A DNA stretch of 64,000 nt from Strigamia acuminata (GCA_949358305.1 OX442314.1:59157369-59221368), one strand, 5' to 3'; positions 9,101 to 20,240 are shown, numbered from the stretch's first letter. The notes: generated by a model from the letters alone, not told the origin. A program made the numbers and translations.

Positions 9101-11745
9101 TAAAAGTTATCGAAGTGAAAATTTTATCTTGCATCCGGAAAAAAAAACGAATAAAAAATTTTAAGCAATTTAAATTAAATTACGGTAATTGCCAGTTCAT
9201 AAATATTAACCAATTAAAAAAATTCCAAGCTCCTAAAAAATAGCTTGTTTTGATGTAAATATGGTAAATTATGACATTTCTTAAACGAAGCATAAAATTA
9301 CATCAATGACCTTTGGTGGCATAATAAAACCATTAAACTGGAAGAACGAAGACAGAACGAATTGAAACCTGTACACCAGGTAAATACCAGTGTACTCGCA
9401 AAATAACAAATAAATTGAATTAAATGTTACATCAGATAAATATTGCATACATTTATAGAATGCAGACTAACAGAACCAATATTATCTCTGCAATGTTGTG
9501 TGTGATAAATGCTACAATCATTTATGGAATGCAGACTAACAGAACCACATTGTACACACTGGTTTGTATGAATTAAAAACCAGCACAGAAATATCAAACA
9601 CCAGAGCTCTCATCTAGTACCGACTGGAACGAGTCCAGTGGTCCAGAGGCAACCACGAAGAGGTAGAGAGTTGGATTTGCTGCCCCCGATTCAAATAATA
9701 CGATATAAAGATGGATAAACTTAGTTGGTTGCGAGATATTTTTATCGCTGTCGTTCAATTGTAGGAATCGTTCACGTGATCCGCGTGAAAATGGCGACAC
9801 GAGCAATCTAGCAAAGAAAATAACATTTTAACATCACTACGAACATGAAATTACAAACAAAATAATTCGATGCTAATGGATTGTGAAGATAAATGGCAGA
9901 AACTTACGACTAGCAGAACGAAGCTGTCCCTCACTAACAAATGGCGCTAATGGAAGTGGAGTGATAAAGAAGGAATAAAGCTAATAAGAGCTCAGCTAGT
10001 GGATTGGTTGAATTATCTGCTTCATTACTTTTTAATTCTCTTCACAATCTGTAAAATAAAATAAAATAAAACGTGTATGGGGCTTCAACCGGATCTTTCT
10101 CATGATGAGCGCGAACAGCGAAAACGATTTTAGACTGGTCTTGCAAACTGCAGAAAAAAAAAAAAAATAAAAATAAATAAATAAAGCAAAGATGATTAAA
10201 GTTTACCAGAGATGTGCATTCATGGACCCAAAAATAAGGCACTTAGTTTTAAAGGAAAATAGCACTAAAATTGTAGTAAAAGTTGGGTAGGAACGACTCA
10301 AATTCAAATTAACACACACAACACGAAGAAAACAACTCGTGCTTACACATCTGAGGAAATTATACGTACGATTCGTGAGTGATTTTTCCGACCGGAGTTT
10401 TCGCATCCCATCCAATCCTTTGTCTGTTTCGTGACTACGGGGTTTAAAGATCTAAATCATGGGCATCGTTCTCGACAGAACGAATCTTTACGTTTTAGCA
10501 CATCTACGTATAGTAGCCTAGAAGGATCATTATTCCGGTGCAGTTACCTCCACATTTACCAGTAAGAACCTGATAAATGGCAGAAACTTAAATAACATTT
10601 TCGTGTTAAATAATGTGATCCTTGTTGACTGTTCGTGTTTTCGGGGTGTGTTCGTTATTATATCTTTGTTTTGTTTTTCTCAAAATGTAATGGGAAAAAC
10701 TGATCGGACAGAAATATGGTCCCAAAAATGGAAATCTAAATTACTAAAAATAAAACGTATTTACAGAACAAAAAAACCTACGAATTCTGGCGTCTTAGAA
10801 GGTTCAATTTAATAGGTTTTGAAACCCAGTAGGTAACCGGTTCTGGGCTCGTTTCTTCACACACTGAAAAAGTGTCCAAATAAGTGGCACTTTTACCCGG
10901 AACAGGAACCTCGCTATCACGACGTCTTTTGCGAGACTTTGTGACTCTGCGAGGTTTTGTGTTCACATTTATAAAAACATCCGGAAAATCAACACCTAGT
11001 TGTCTTTTCTTGACATATTTGCCATTTACTACGCCTTTATTTCCCCCAGCCTGTCTCTGTATAGAATCCGTGAAATTGTGCATCTCATACGTCAGATCGA
11101 CACGCAGATTCTCTACTTTCTCAAAACGAAGCCCAATAACCCAAAAGCACTTCAACCCCGCACCGCAATATCCTTTCGTGTTCACCTGCGACGCTTCAAC
11201 GTGTCGCACTTTCTCCAGGGCGTTCACTAAATGTCGTAATTTCGATTCGACCAATCCGCAAAAATTTAAATGCTCCTCTTTGGTTTCCCCACTCGCAGTC
11301 AACACCACAAAATTACGATATTTCTTAAAGAAATCAATCGGTTCAAACAACTTGCCCCAACCAGCTTTGCCAAGAATTATCTCCTTGCTGATTGCCAACC
11401 CCCGCGTCAATTCATCCACAATGATTTGCAATGTCGACTTGGAAACGTTGAAGGTCGAATTCTGGTGCGGGTACGACGGAGTAATAACGGGCATCAAGTG
11501 CGATCGATCAGCCGGATTCACTCTGGGATCCCACACTTTATAAGTCAAATTATTCTCCTCCGGGACCTTCAGCAAAACGGGGCTCGGCCACTCCCAGTTT
11601 GAAAATACAAAGAAAAACTTGTGCACGATGGTCGCGGCCGTTGCATCCGGGTACAGCTGGCAGGTGCGGGCCACGAGCAGCGCCCAAGTGACTCCGCCGA
11701 GGTATCCGAGTATGTTGGAATAAACGCCGCGTCGTTTCGCCCACA
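8710..11745. repeat. Segmental duplication, left copy (~3 kb)
   Basis: The sequence from the R1 3' block through AT-rich DNA to mid poly(A) polymerase is matched in order and orientation at about 36190-39246, with small indels (for example extra sequence at 37510-37560 and 38040-38120). The stretch 9101-10777 is otherwise noncoding, with repeated blocks such as ATAGAATGCAGACTAACAG (9457) and A/T runs. Confidence 0.8.
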
Positions 11746-12388
11746 GTTTGATCGCGCGCAGAGCCAGACGGAAATTCTCCTCGTTCGGAACCAAGTTGAG
11801 AATGGCGTCGGTCACTCTGAGACCGTTCAGGCTTCGCACGCATTCCTGGTCGAGGTTTTTCAATATTTCTGTGGACTGCAAGTCGAGATCGTCGGGGACG
11901 CATTCCACGTTCATTCTCGCGAACAACAAATCCACGTCGATGCCGGCGAAGTTCATCTTGATGACCGGCACGAAAGCCGCTTCGATGGCCCTGAGTTCGG
12001 TAACTTCCGACTGCAGCGCGAGGGTTTTGTAGAACGAGTCGAAGAAGTCGTTTCTGCGCACGTGCATCGGAGCGACGCACAGAGCGTCAATGTCTGCGCC
12101 TTTCGAGTGCACGCCTAAACGGTACGACCCGAACGGGTACACTTTGCCGCCGAAATTGCGAGTGTGCTCCGTGTTTTTCGATTCGCCCAAGCGTGCAATC
12201 CACTTCTTCAACAATTTATTCAACTTATTCACAACTCGCACTCTGTGATTCGATTCTGTTTCGGTTTCAAATACGCCGTTTTGTTGCAGAAAATCGCGCA
12301 ACTTTTCACAGTTCGCAATATCGTTTGGTGTCGGCGCTGAAACGCTGATCGCTGCAGATATTCCAAATGTTTTTCGTTCGGCTTCCAT
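10778..12388 (-). CDS. Intronless poly(A) polymerase (retrogene)
   Basis: 536 codons from an ATG to a TAG. It matches canonical nuclear poly(A) polymerase (PAPOLA/PAPOLG type), which adds poly(A) tails to mRNA 3' ends. The nucleotidyltransferase core holds FGSYRLG (86-92) and the Asp pair in GADIDALCV (D99, D101), with the third catalytic Asp in GIDVDLLFA (D153). The central domain has FRLALRAIKLWAKRRG, ILGYLGGVTWALLVARTCQLYP and WDPRVNPADRSHLMP. An RNA-binding-like domain follows from about 360, then a basic tract SRKRRRDS near 485-492 as a likely nuclear localisation signal. Vertebrate homologues are about 740 residues, so the Ser/Thr-rich tail is short. A single exon implies a retrocopy, as with mammalian PAPOLB. 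Confidence 0.93.
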   Translation of the reverse strand: MEAERKTFGISAAISVSAPTPNDIANCEKLRDFLQQNGVFETETESNHRVRVVNKLNKLLKKWIARLGESKNTEHTRNFGGKVYPFGSYRLGVHSKGADIDALCVAPMHVRRNDFFDSFYKTLALQSEVTELRAIEAAFVPVIKMNFAGIDVDLLFARMNVECVPDDLDLQSTEILKNLDQECVRSLNGLRVTDAILNLVPNEENFRLALRAIKLWAKRRGVYSNILGYLGGVTWALLVARTCQLYPDATAATIVHKFFFVFSNWEWPSPVLLKVPEENNLTYKVWDPRVNPADRSHLMPVITPSYPHQNSTFNVSKSTLQIIVDELTRGLAISKEIILGKAGWGKLFEPIDFFKKYRNFVVLTASGETKEEHLNFCGLVESKLRHLVNALEKVRHVEASQVNTKGYCGAGLKCFWVIGLRFEKVENLRVDLTYEMHNFTDSIQRQAGGNKGVVNGKYVKKRQLGVDFPDVFINVNTKPRRVTKSRKRRRDSEVPVPGKSATYLDTFSVCEETSPEPVTYWVSKPIKLNLLRRQNS

Positions 12389-12560
12389 TCTTACAATTCT
12401 CGCAATTTCAAATTTCAGAATGATGTTGTGACTCTCGAGCGAACGAGTTGTTTAAACTGCTTTATTCGTTTTACAACCTGGGTTATATACCCGAATAACC
12501 CCTAGTCGTCGTACCGACGTAACATGTCGAAAGGGGGACGTAGGCGAGACGTACCCCGTA
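12389..12560. other. Region upstream of the poly(A) polymerase retrogene
   Basis: No gene. It contains a short inverted motif GGGTTATATACCCGAATAACCCC and a GACGTA-rich stretch (GTCGTACCGACGTAACATG, GACGTAGGCGAGACGTACC). It may hold the promoter of the minus-strand gene, or the distal end of the neighbouring DIRS-like element. Confidence 0.3.
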
Positions 12561-12833
12561 ATGTAAACTCAGCTGAGTGAAGCGAAGTTTACGTAGCGAA
12601 TGATAGCTGCGTATCATTCTACCGACAGTTCGTAGGAATCACAGGAGAGGGCGCACCCGCTGGAGCCGTTCAGTATTCAGAGAGGAACTTGTGTGAACCT
12701 AAAAAATCCTGTTAAAACAAACAATAAACGGGTGGAAGTAGGGTGGGTCCTGTGATTCCTACGAACTGTCGGTAGAATGATACGCAGCTATCATTCGCTA
12801 CGTAAACTTCGCTTCACTCAGCTGAGTTTACAT
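12561..12833. repeat. Perfect 86-bp inverted repeat with 101-bp spacer
   Basis: Arms 12561-12646 and 12748-12833 are exact reverse complements by eye. Each arm contains nested palindromes: ACTCAGCTGAGT, GTAAACT...AGTTTAC, and GAATGATA-GCTGCG-TATCATTC (8-bp arms, 6-bp centre). It lies just beyond the 3' end of the DIRS-like element and may be its terminal structure or an inserted fold-back element. Confidence 0.9.
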
Positions 12834-12937
12834 TCTACCTCCCGTTCTACGGAATCCCAGGAGACTTCAGAGCAGGTTCACAGAAGTTCCAAATAAACTC
12901 AACAAATAAATTCTTGTTCTCAACAATTTTATTTTCA

Positions 12938-14149
12938 TTAAACATCATCAGCATAAGACAACACCGCAGCTTGAAATGCAGTTGGATTAACAACTGGACG
13001 ACAATAAAACTTAGCAAATGTGGCTTCATTTGCCCAACCAGCCGCTTTTAAAATATCTTGGATTGGAACCCGTTCAACAACAGCACTCGTAGCTGCAGAT
13101 CTTACCGAATGGGCCCCAAACACAGTGACATCCACTCCAGCTTGTTTTAAAATTCCCTTAGCCCAGCGTCGCAGCGTGTCAACGGTTACCGCCTTATGCG
13201 GCAATGTTTGCGCTATAAAAAAATTATCACCTACTCGCAAAGACTCAGATTGGGTCAAAAATTCGTTGACCGCCAACCAAGGACAAATCTTCTCATCTTC
13301 TTCAAAGCGTTTAATCACAAGTAGAGAATGTCGTCCTGGCTTTGTTGTTTTTTGGGCAGCCGAAGGCTGACAAACCATTTCCTCATTATTTATTCTAAAA
13401 TCAGTCAGTTTTAAAGATGCCAACGTAGCCATCCTGCTAGCTGTAGTTAACGCCAACAAAATCAGTACTTTTTTCTGCAAAAGTGGCCACCCAATAGAAC
13501 TATGTGGCCAAAAAGATCTCAAAAGATTTAGTACCGGCTTCACATCCCAAATATGTGTATATTTGGGCAAAGCCGGATTCACCTGAAAAACCCCACGCAG
13601 AACTCTCTTAACCTGCAAATCTTGACGAATTTCAGCCGAAAAACTCTCCCCTGCTACATTAGCAGCCAAACACGTAACAATAGCATTGTAAGAAAGCCCC
13701 CTTTTATGCAACCAAGCCACAAAATTAACTACATCCACCACCGTCGGGGCCTCAACAAGCGATTGTTCACAACAAAAACTTTTCCACTTTTCAATTCCTG
13801 GTGCATAAGATTTGATTGTTGAAGGTCTCCAGCTTCGCGTGAATAAATCTGCAGCGTCTGTTGAAAATCCTCTTGCCTCGAGACCTTCCCTGACAGAACC
13901 GATCCAATCAGATGTAGATTCTTTTCTAATCTGTGCCCCCTTGACAAATCCAATTCGCACCGAATCGCATGCTTCGCTAGAAAAACCACTGGAGTCTTCA
14001 CCATTAATCGCAACATCTCCTGAAACCAGCCTTGTCCTGTCCACAGTGGCAGGACCACCAACACAGTTGCCTTGTCCTCCCTGATTTTCCGCAGGATCCG
14101 AGGTATCAAACTGAAAGGTGGAAAGATAAAACCATAAATATTTTTCCAA
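12938..14149 (-). CDS. Tyrosine recombinase of the DIRS-like element
   Basis: 403 codons, uninterrupted. An N-terminal core-binding-like region (SWRPSTIKSYAPGIEKWKSFC, about 107-125) precedes the catalytic domain. The catalytic set is visible: Arg in TTASRMATLASL (R239), HSVR (H347, R350), Trp in AAGWAN (W372) and the nucleophile in FAKFYCRP (Y382). It would integrate the circular cDNA without a target duplication, by family analogy. It overlaps the upstream RT/RNase H frame by about 420 bp in another frame, so the first Met may not be the real start. Confidence 0.88.
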   Translation of the reverse strand: MEKYLWFYLSTFQFDTSDPAENQGGQGNCVGGPATVDRTRLVSGDVAINGEDSSGFSSEACDSVRIGFVKGAQIRKESTSDWIGSVREGLEARGFSTDAADLFTRSWRPSTIKSYAPGIEKWKSFCCEQSLVEAPTVVDVVNFVAWLHKRGLSYNAIVTCLAANVAGESFSAEIRQDLQVKRVLRGVFQVNPALPKYTHIWDVKPVLNLLRSFWPHSSIGWPLLQKKVLILLALTTASRMATLASLKLTDFRINNEEMVCQPSAAQKTTKPGRHSLLVIKRFEEDEKICPWLAVNEFLTQSESLRVGDNFFIAQTLPHKAVTVDTLRRWAKGILKQAGVDVTVFGAHSVRSAATSAVVERVPIQDILKAAGWANEATFAKFYCRPVVNPTAFQAAVLSYADDV

Positions 14150-16764
14150 ACATGTGCCAAGGCATCTATTTTCTCCGCCCCAGGTTCTGGCCCCCAGCTA
14201 AAAAACCTGGAAAGTTTTGCATTTATCCTAGATGCGAAAAAATCCACTTCAGGTCTACCAAATTCCTTGCATAAGCTATCAAAACAATTTTGAGTCAAAC
14301 TCCATTCTCCGTCCATGGATTTAAAATTCCTGGATAAAAAATCAGCATCCACATTCAATTTCCCTGGGATATGCACAACTGTCAAGATCAAACCATTTCT
14401 GCAAGCTGCATCCCAAACCTTCATACCTTTCTCATGCAATGATGGAACCCTACTTCCGGTATTTCGGAATAAAGAAACCACCACTTCACTATCTGACAAA
14501 AATTGCACACTGTTTGACTTAAATTAAGGCAAACATAATTCCCAAGCAAAAACAAGAGCCAAAACTTCCTTCTCATTTATGTGTAATTTACTCTCCTCCT
14601 GTTTCCATTTTCCATTGAATTCATTATCTCCAAATTTAGCCCCCCAACCTTTGTTAGAGGCATCCACAAACACAAAATCCCCAGGACTATACGTGGCCAA
14701 CTCCTTAGGTTTAAATGCCTCCAAACTTAACCAACTTCTTAAGTGCAACTTCAAATTATCTGTCATTCTAACCCCAGCATCATAATTTCCAGCTACCGCC
14801 TCTAATTTTGCATTTTTAAAATGCTCTAAAAGCTTAATGTGCCAAAAACCATTAAACAAGGCTGGTTCAACAGCCACCAAATTTCCTACCAATTGTGAAA
14901 ATTTTCGCAAAGAAAAAACTTTTTCAACCAAAATTTTCTTTACCAATTTCAATATTTTTTCCTTTTTCCTCTCTGGTACTGCAATCTGCATTTTAACTGA
15001 ATCCAAAATCAACCCCACAAATTCTATCCGTTGCACTGGTTGGAGAACAGATTTTTCCCAATTTAAAACCAATCCAAGTGATTGCAAAAAAGATATAGCA
15101 AAACTACAATCCAACCTGGCTTGCTCCAGCAATTTGCAAAAAAATATACCATCATCTAAAAAAGCCAAAGTTGAAATTCCTTGCACACGTAAGAAAGCAA
15201 AAACCGGTTTCATTATTTTAGTAAAAATCCGAGGGGCTGATGCCAGACCATTTGGAAGCACCTGGTATTCATATAACTCACCGTCCCATAAAAAACGCAA
15301 CAATTTCTTAAACACTTCCCCTACTGGCACCAAATAATAAGCATGCTTGAGATCGATCTTAAACATGTAAACCCCTTCTTGCATTAAACTAGTAGCTTCC
15401 TTAAATGTTGCCATTTTAAAATGATGATAAACAACATGTGCATTTAAATTTTTTAAATTTAAAATTATTCTAACGCTTCCATCAGGCTTTGGAACCGGAA
15501 AAATTGGACTTAAAAATTGCCCTGCCTCAAACAAAACTTTCTTAATTACTCTTAGCTCCAAAAGCTTTGATATCTCTAAATCAACTTGTCCCTTTTCATT
15601 TTCCTGAAATCTATACTCTTTCACAGAGGGAACCGCCTCTTGAAAATCAAAAAGTTCAATATCAACTCCTTGAATGGACTTTAAAATCCATTTATCCGAA
15701 GTAATTAAACTCCAATTCTTTACATAAGAGGCAATCAAACCTGCACTAAAGATCAGGCGTGCACTCACTTTATTCACATCAAAAAACATGAGATCAACTT
15801 GTTGTTCTTCTAATTCCTTTTCCTTGGAATCTTCTCCGTCTTCTCCTTGGGACGGCTCTGTCCTACAATAAATTTGATTTAATGACCCAATTCGTTTGCC
15901 AACACCAAGACCATTACAACCTGCATACGGATGAAATCCTCTTGGTTGTGGAGAGTCTCGCCTACTCTCAAAACGAGGAGGTCCGTCAGCATCACGGAAA
16001 AAGGACCGAAACTTCCGACCTCGACCAGCACCTCGAAACGAGGGAACAAAGGGTTTCTTTCTTGGTTGGATCAACTTCTTGCTCATATTCGAGACCTTCT
16101 CAATTTCTTCCAATTGGTGTGCCAAATTTGGTCCAAAAAGTGAGTCCGGATAACTCACAAATTTCCCACACAAAGGCCTAAAACGTGGCTGCACTTCATC
16201 CATTAATTCCAGTTTTCGTGCACGAGTTATCTTCATGTTTGCCGCACCCAACAAGGTTATTGCAGTCGAAATCAATTCCAACTGCCCTTGAAAAAAGGGA
16301 TCAGCCACTTGCACACCTGCTTGGTCAACAACTGCAGGAAATTTCCCAGCCAACTTCTCCAAAATCTGCGCCAAAGGCACCGCCACTTTCAACAAGGTTT
16401 CCTGCGACTTCCGCAAGGTTCGATCTCTAATTTTGATTTTCTGGCTTCTAATCTCGCCCCACAAATGGGACTCACATTCTGGAGGCACTAAAAACCGCAT
16501 ATTTCCTGGAATAAGTGTCTCCTCTTGTACTTGAACCTGACGATCTGGCAGCACTTCAAACAGTCTCTTCAAAAACATTGAAGCCATCGTAGGCGGCATA
16601 TCTGGCCCAAACTTTGGATCTGTTTTCTCTTCTCCCATGTCAAAATCATAAACTCCAGATGTAGCCGACACTGACGGAGATGAGCCAGAAATGGGTGCAT
16701 TTGCATTCGTTTGCACAGGGCCAGTAATTGCCGCTGGGATCGCAGGCAGCCCAGTATTTGCCAT
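13729..16764 (-). pseudogene. Fused Gag-like, reverse transcriptase and RNase H ORF with one in-frame stop
   Basis: The frame starts at 16764 (MANTGLPAIP). Residues 1-290 are Gag-like, with a basic stretch RGAGRGRKFRSFFR. RT motifs follow: SPIFPVPKPDGSVRIILNLK, FKIDLKHAYYLVP, LPNGLASAP and FLDDGIFF. RNase H begins FVDASNKGWGAKF and continues HINEKEVLALVFAWE. A single TAA at 14524-14526 interrupts it; the same frame then continues (FLSDSEVVVSLF, HIPGKLNVDADFLSRN) into the C-terminal region typical of DIRS RT proteins (VDFFASRINAKLSRF). One nonsense mutation, no frameshift. Gag and RT in one ORF is a noteworthy arrangement. Confidence 0.88.
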
Positions 16765-16930
16765 TAATTTTACTCATTAGTCTAAAGAGAGGCAGCTGGC
16801 AATTAAATATTACCCCTAGACAAGCTGGATTATTTTATTACAACCATAGGAATAAAACAGCGGGAAAAAAAACGATCAAACCTTTCGAAATAATTAATAA
16901 CCCTTTTTGAATTAATAGGACCACAACCTA

Positions 16931-17525
16931 CACCACAAGAGAAAAAATGCAAATAAATGGAGCCATTCTGGGAGGACAGGGACCCATTCTTTTTTCTGCT
17001 TGGCTTCGTAAAATAAAAATACGTATAATAACGATACCAGAAACCGGCTACGGTGTCCCATACCTAAAGTCAACCAGTTTGGGCCAGACCATGTACTGCT
17101 CACTGGAACCAACAAAAAGAAAATGTAGTGCTGAAGCACTTGCGGTTGCAGAAAAATTAAAATGCAAGAATTTTGGAATGAAAGAAATCCAGATAGTCTT
17201 CAAAAGAAATTATTTAACATAATGGCAGTCGAATTGGCACGGAGAGGGGGAGAAGGAGCAACAGCTGAATTAAGTTTTTTCAAAGAAGAAAAACAATGAA
17301 GGAAAAGTGACCGGACGGATTGAATATAATCCAATTTTTACTAAAACCCAGCAAGGAGGAGCAGCACCATGTGCTTCAAGCAAATGGTTAACACCAAATT
17401 TAGGCAACCCGAATTTATGCCCTGTCCGACTGTTTAAAAAACTAAAGAAAGTAAGACCAGCAACTATTACAACAAATAGACTTTTCTTAACACCAAATCC
17501 GTATTGGGTCGTGGTCAGACAATAG
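16931..17525 (+). pseudogene. Crypton/DUF3504-like recombinase fragment
   Basis: One frame from about 17162 reads RNPDSLQKKLFNIMAVELA RRGGEG with a TGA at 17297-17299; a second frame (17301-17525) continues with NPIFTKTQQGG and LCPVRLFKKLKKVRP. These resemble the DUF3504 domain of Crypton recombinases and ZMYM/QRICH-type host proteins (LRGG/E, TKT-x-QGG, CPVRL). The frameshift and missing ends mark it as decayed. Nothing is recognised in 16931-17160. Confidence 0.5.
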
Positions 17526-17977
17526 AGCCATGTGCGGTACCAAAGTATTCAGTAACCGTTAGTAGCACTGTTACTGTACGAGATTGACTCCATCACCTGA
17601 TGGTGCCAAAACAGTCTGCATGCAAAACATGTAGTTATCGCTGCTAGTAGCACCAAGTGTTTGGGAACGCTAATCTCCGCGGTAATGGTGCCAACACAGT
17701 CTGTTTGTGAGTAGTACCTCGTGTGGTTAATTCTGTTGTGCGGAGCTGCGAGCTATACCCCCCTGAGTATCAGTACCGTCTGCCACCGTACTGTTACTTA
17801 GGGCACCCGCGATACAGCTTCACTCGACAAGGCGAACTTATGACGGCAATTGTGTGTTGCGATGACTAACCCTACTATTTTTGACAGTGATATAAAAACT
17901 CAATTGTTTAACTTGAAGAAGAGTTAACAACCCAAATAAGTCACGAGACTTATTTGCTTTACAACGAAACAATTTGT
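17526..17977. other. Unassigned spacer
   Basis: No gene. Short GGTGCC and AACAGTCTG phrases repeat loosely (for example GATGGTGCCAAAACAGTCTG and AATGGTGCCAACACAGTCTG), about 110 bp apart. Confidence 0.4.
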
Positions 17978-18092
17978 ACCAATAAATTGGAAACAATTTA
18001 AACAATAAATTGGAAACAATTTAAACAATAAATTGGAAACAATTTAAACAATAAATTGGAAACAATTTAAACAATAAATTGGAAACAATTTA
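17978..18092. repeat. 23-bp tandem repeat, five copies
   Basis: Unit AACAATAAATTGGAAACAAT followed by TTA, nearly perfect in five consecutive copies. Confidence 0.93.
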
Positions 18093-18611
18093 TTTGTCAA
18101 TCATTTAACTTCACAACGTCACTAATTAAATATAATTCGTAAGCAGAACCTTGGTGAATAAATGACTTCATTTATTCAAACCAATGTCCACCCTAGTTGT
18201 GGCGGTGCAGACAAAGTCAACCGCACCTCTCGGATCAACCCAAGCAGCATTACACGAACCAGTTACACGATACGAACCAGGAACGCGAAGCCGACGAAAG
18301 CCGCGAGGACACAGCCAGCCCGGCTATCGCAGACGACATCTTTAACTTCGGTCGAGCGGGTGTTCTGCCGTTCCCGAACCCAGGATCACCACGAACCGTA
18401 ATGATATTATTTTAGGGCCATTTGGTCACTTTATTGTATAGTTTAATTGTGCTTTTAACTTGCCAAATGTCGACATTAGTTATTATATAATTTAGTATCG
18501 ATTGTATTGGATGAAACCAATAAATGTTAAGATTTGAAAAACCTTCTTGTCTTTATTTTATCTCGCTATTCTATCACTATTCACGCGACTTATACCCGGT
18601 ACCATTGAGTA
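18093..18611. other. Spacer, no recognised gene
   Basis: It contains GC-richer sequence (18180-18400) with short open frames that match nothing I recognise, then an AT-rich tail ending near ACCTTCTTGTCTTTATTTTA that looks like an LTR end, possibly belonging to the adjacent BEL/Pao relic. Confidence 0.35.
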
Positions 18612-19253
18612 ATGGGAGTTGTGGTCGTCACCGTCACAAAGTGGAAAACAAACAATGTGAAACTCCAAACTTTAATTGTGAAAGATGACCCAAATTGTGA
18701 TGTAGAGACCTTTCAAAAAAAAACTAAAGTTTTGGGGGTAGAATGTGATTTAAAATTAGACACCTTGAGATTAGATATTTCGGAATTATTAAATGAGATT
18801 AATTTATCCAAGTATACCAAAAGATTTATCATTAAAATAACTGCAATGATTTTTGACCCGTTGGGAATTGAAAACCCTTTTGTAATAACCGCTAAAATAC
18901 TTTTTCAGGAGTTATGAAAGCTTAACATTGGGTGGGATGACGTCATCCCAGAGGGTGTGAAAATTGCGTGGGAAAATTGGTATGTTCAGATACCGTACCT
19001 CAAAAATTTAAAATTAGATCGCCAATTGTTAAACTGGGGAGGAAATGGGAAAAGAAGAATTCACATCTTCTGTGATGCCAGTCCTAGAGCGTATGGCGTG
19101 GTAGCCTACGCTCGACTTCTGAACGTAAATTCAAACACTGTTAATGTTGACTTTATTATTTCTAAGTGTAGAGTGGCGCCTGTAAAGAAACTAACATTAC
19201 CAAAGCTGGAACTGACGGGCGCGCTGCTAGCAACAAGAGTGATTCCAACTTAG
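18612..19253 (+). pseudogene. BEL/Pao Pol fragment (RT C-terminus and following RNase H-like region)
   Basis: The frame contains KVLGVECDLK, TKRFIIKITAMIFDPLGI, GWDDVIPEGVKIAWENW, IHIFCDASPRAYGVVAYAR and CRVAPVKKLTLPKLELTGALL, a motif series typical of BEL/Pao polyproteins. A TGA at 18915-18917 replaces the usual Trp of the LW motif, and the homology ends abruptly near 19250. A dead fragment. Confidence 0.88.
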
Positions 19254-19312
19254 TTCTGCACTTCAGAAGTGATCGCCCCTTTGAGGTTATCCGCTTTGAC
19301 CAAAGTTGGAAA

Positions 19313-19414
19313 GTGCATCGCCATTGTGATAGTGCATCGCCATTGTGATAGTGCATCGCCATTGTGATAGTGCATCGCCATTGTGATAGTGCATCGCCAT
19401 TGTGATAGTGCATC
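19313..19414. repeat. 19-bp tandem repeat
   Basis: Five perfect copies of GTGCATCGCCATTGTGATA plus a 7-bp partial copy, directly after the BEL/Pao fragment. Confidence 0.95.
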
Positions 19415-20240
19415 AATTATCAGTGCTTCGATACTGTTTGTGTGCCATTTTCAACGTTCTACGGAAGCCTATACCACTTTCTCAGTCCTGACGTCTCGTC
19501 GTTAGTTTAACGTCATTCAACACGATATGGACGATTAAATGTCTGATTTATATTTATTATGGATTCATTATACGTGCATGAAGCACGTTTTATTATAGTT
19601 TATTACTTTGTATAGCTTCAAGTATCCAGCAGTCTGTAATTTCTGTTTGTTGTATCATTGATATTCGACAGAAGGTGTCACTGATGTAATTGGTTTTTAT
19701 GTTATCAAGATGGCAGCCGCCACAAGCAGGTGCTGCTTATTTCTGTTTCTTATCAAAAAGGATATTACACATGTAAGCATTAAAGTGTTTTATATTTTTA
19801 GTGTTTAGCCATTCATTTAGCACACTGATAAGTGCATAGTTTTAGTTGTAAAGCGCATATATAGGACGTTACGTCGAGCGCTTGTTCGCTTCGTGCAGAA
19901 GCGACGCCATTTTCAAGTCAGCACGCTTCATCTATGGTGTTTTAACACCTCTGCTGCGTTTTTACTCCGCTACAATTTTGATCCATTCTGAGAATTAAGA
20001 AGTTTTAATTTTTTTCCTTTGTAATTCTGAACAAAAAATAAAAATTTGGTTCTACTTTTGTAAATGTAACAACCACACGTATCTTCCTTGTGTCCGCAAC
20101 AATTTCGAACTAAATCAGGCTCCATCAGTCCTTCAAGATATGTTTTAAGTGTATTTCTATTTATTTAAGTTACGTGAGTAACTATAGTAACGAAGAAAGC
20201 GATGACAAAATCAAAATATTGTTATTCCTGGAAATCTACA
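19415..20240 (+). other. Promoter-like AT-rich segment, no gene
   Basis: It contains a TATA-like CATATATAGG near 19856, a following GC-richer initiator-like stretch with GAGCGCTTGTTCGCTTCGTG, and AATAAA near 20036. It may be the terminal repeat of the degenerate DIRS-like element whose Gag-like remnant follows. Inference only. Confidence 0.3.

Larger units (their letters stand above)
12840..16930 (-). mobile_element. DIRS-like tyrosine-recombinase retrotransposon
   Basis: On the minus strand a Gag-like/RT/RNase H frame is followed by an overlapping tyrosine recombinase frame, with no integrase or protease. This arrangement defines DIRS-type elements (DIRS, PAT, Ngaro groups). Exact termini were not found; the limits are set by the coding frames and the inverted repeat. 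Confidence 0.85.

Noticed and set aside
12561-12833. Assembly artefact from a collapsed hairpin
   Set aside because: It cannot be excluded, but the 101-bp spacer is not self-complementary and the flanks differ, which does not fit a simple strand-flip artefact.
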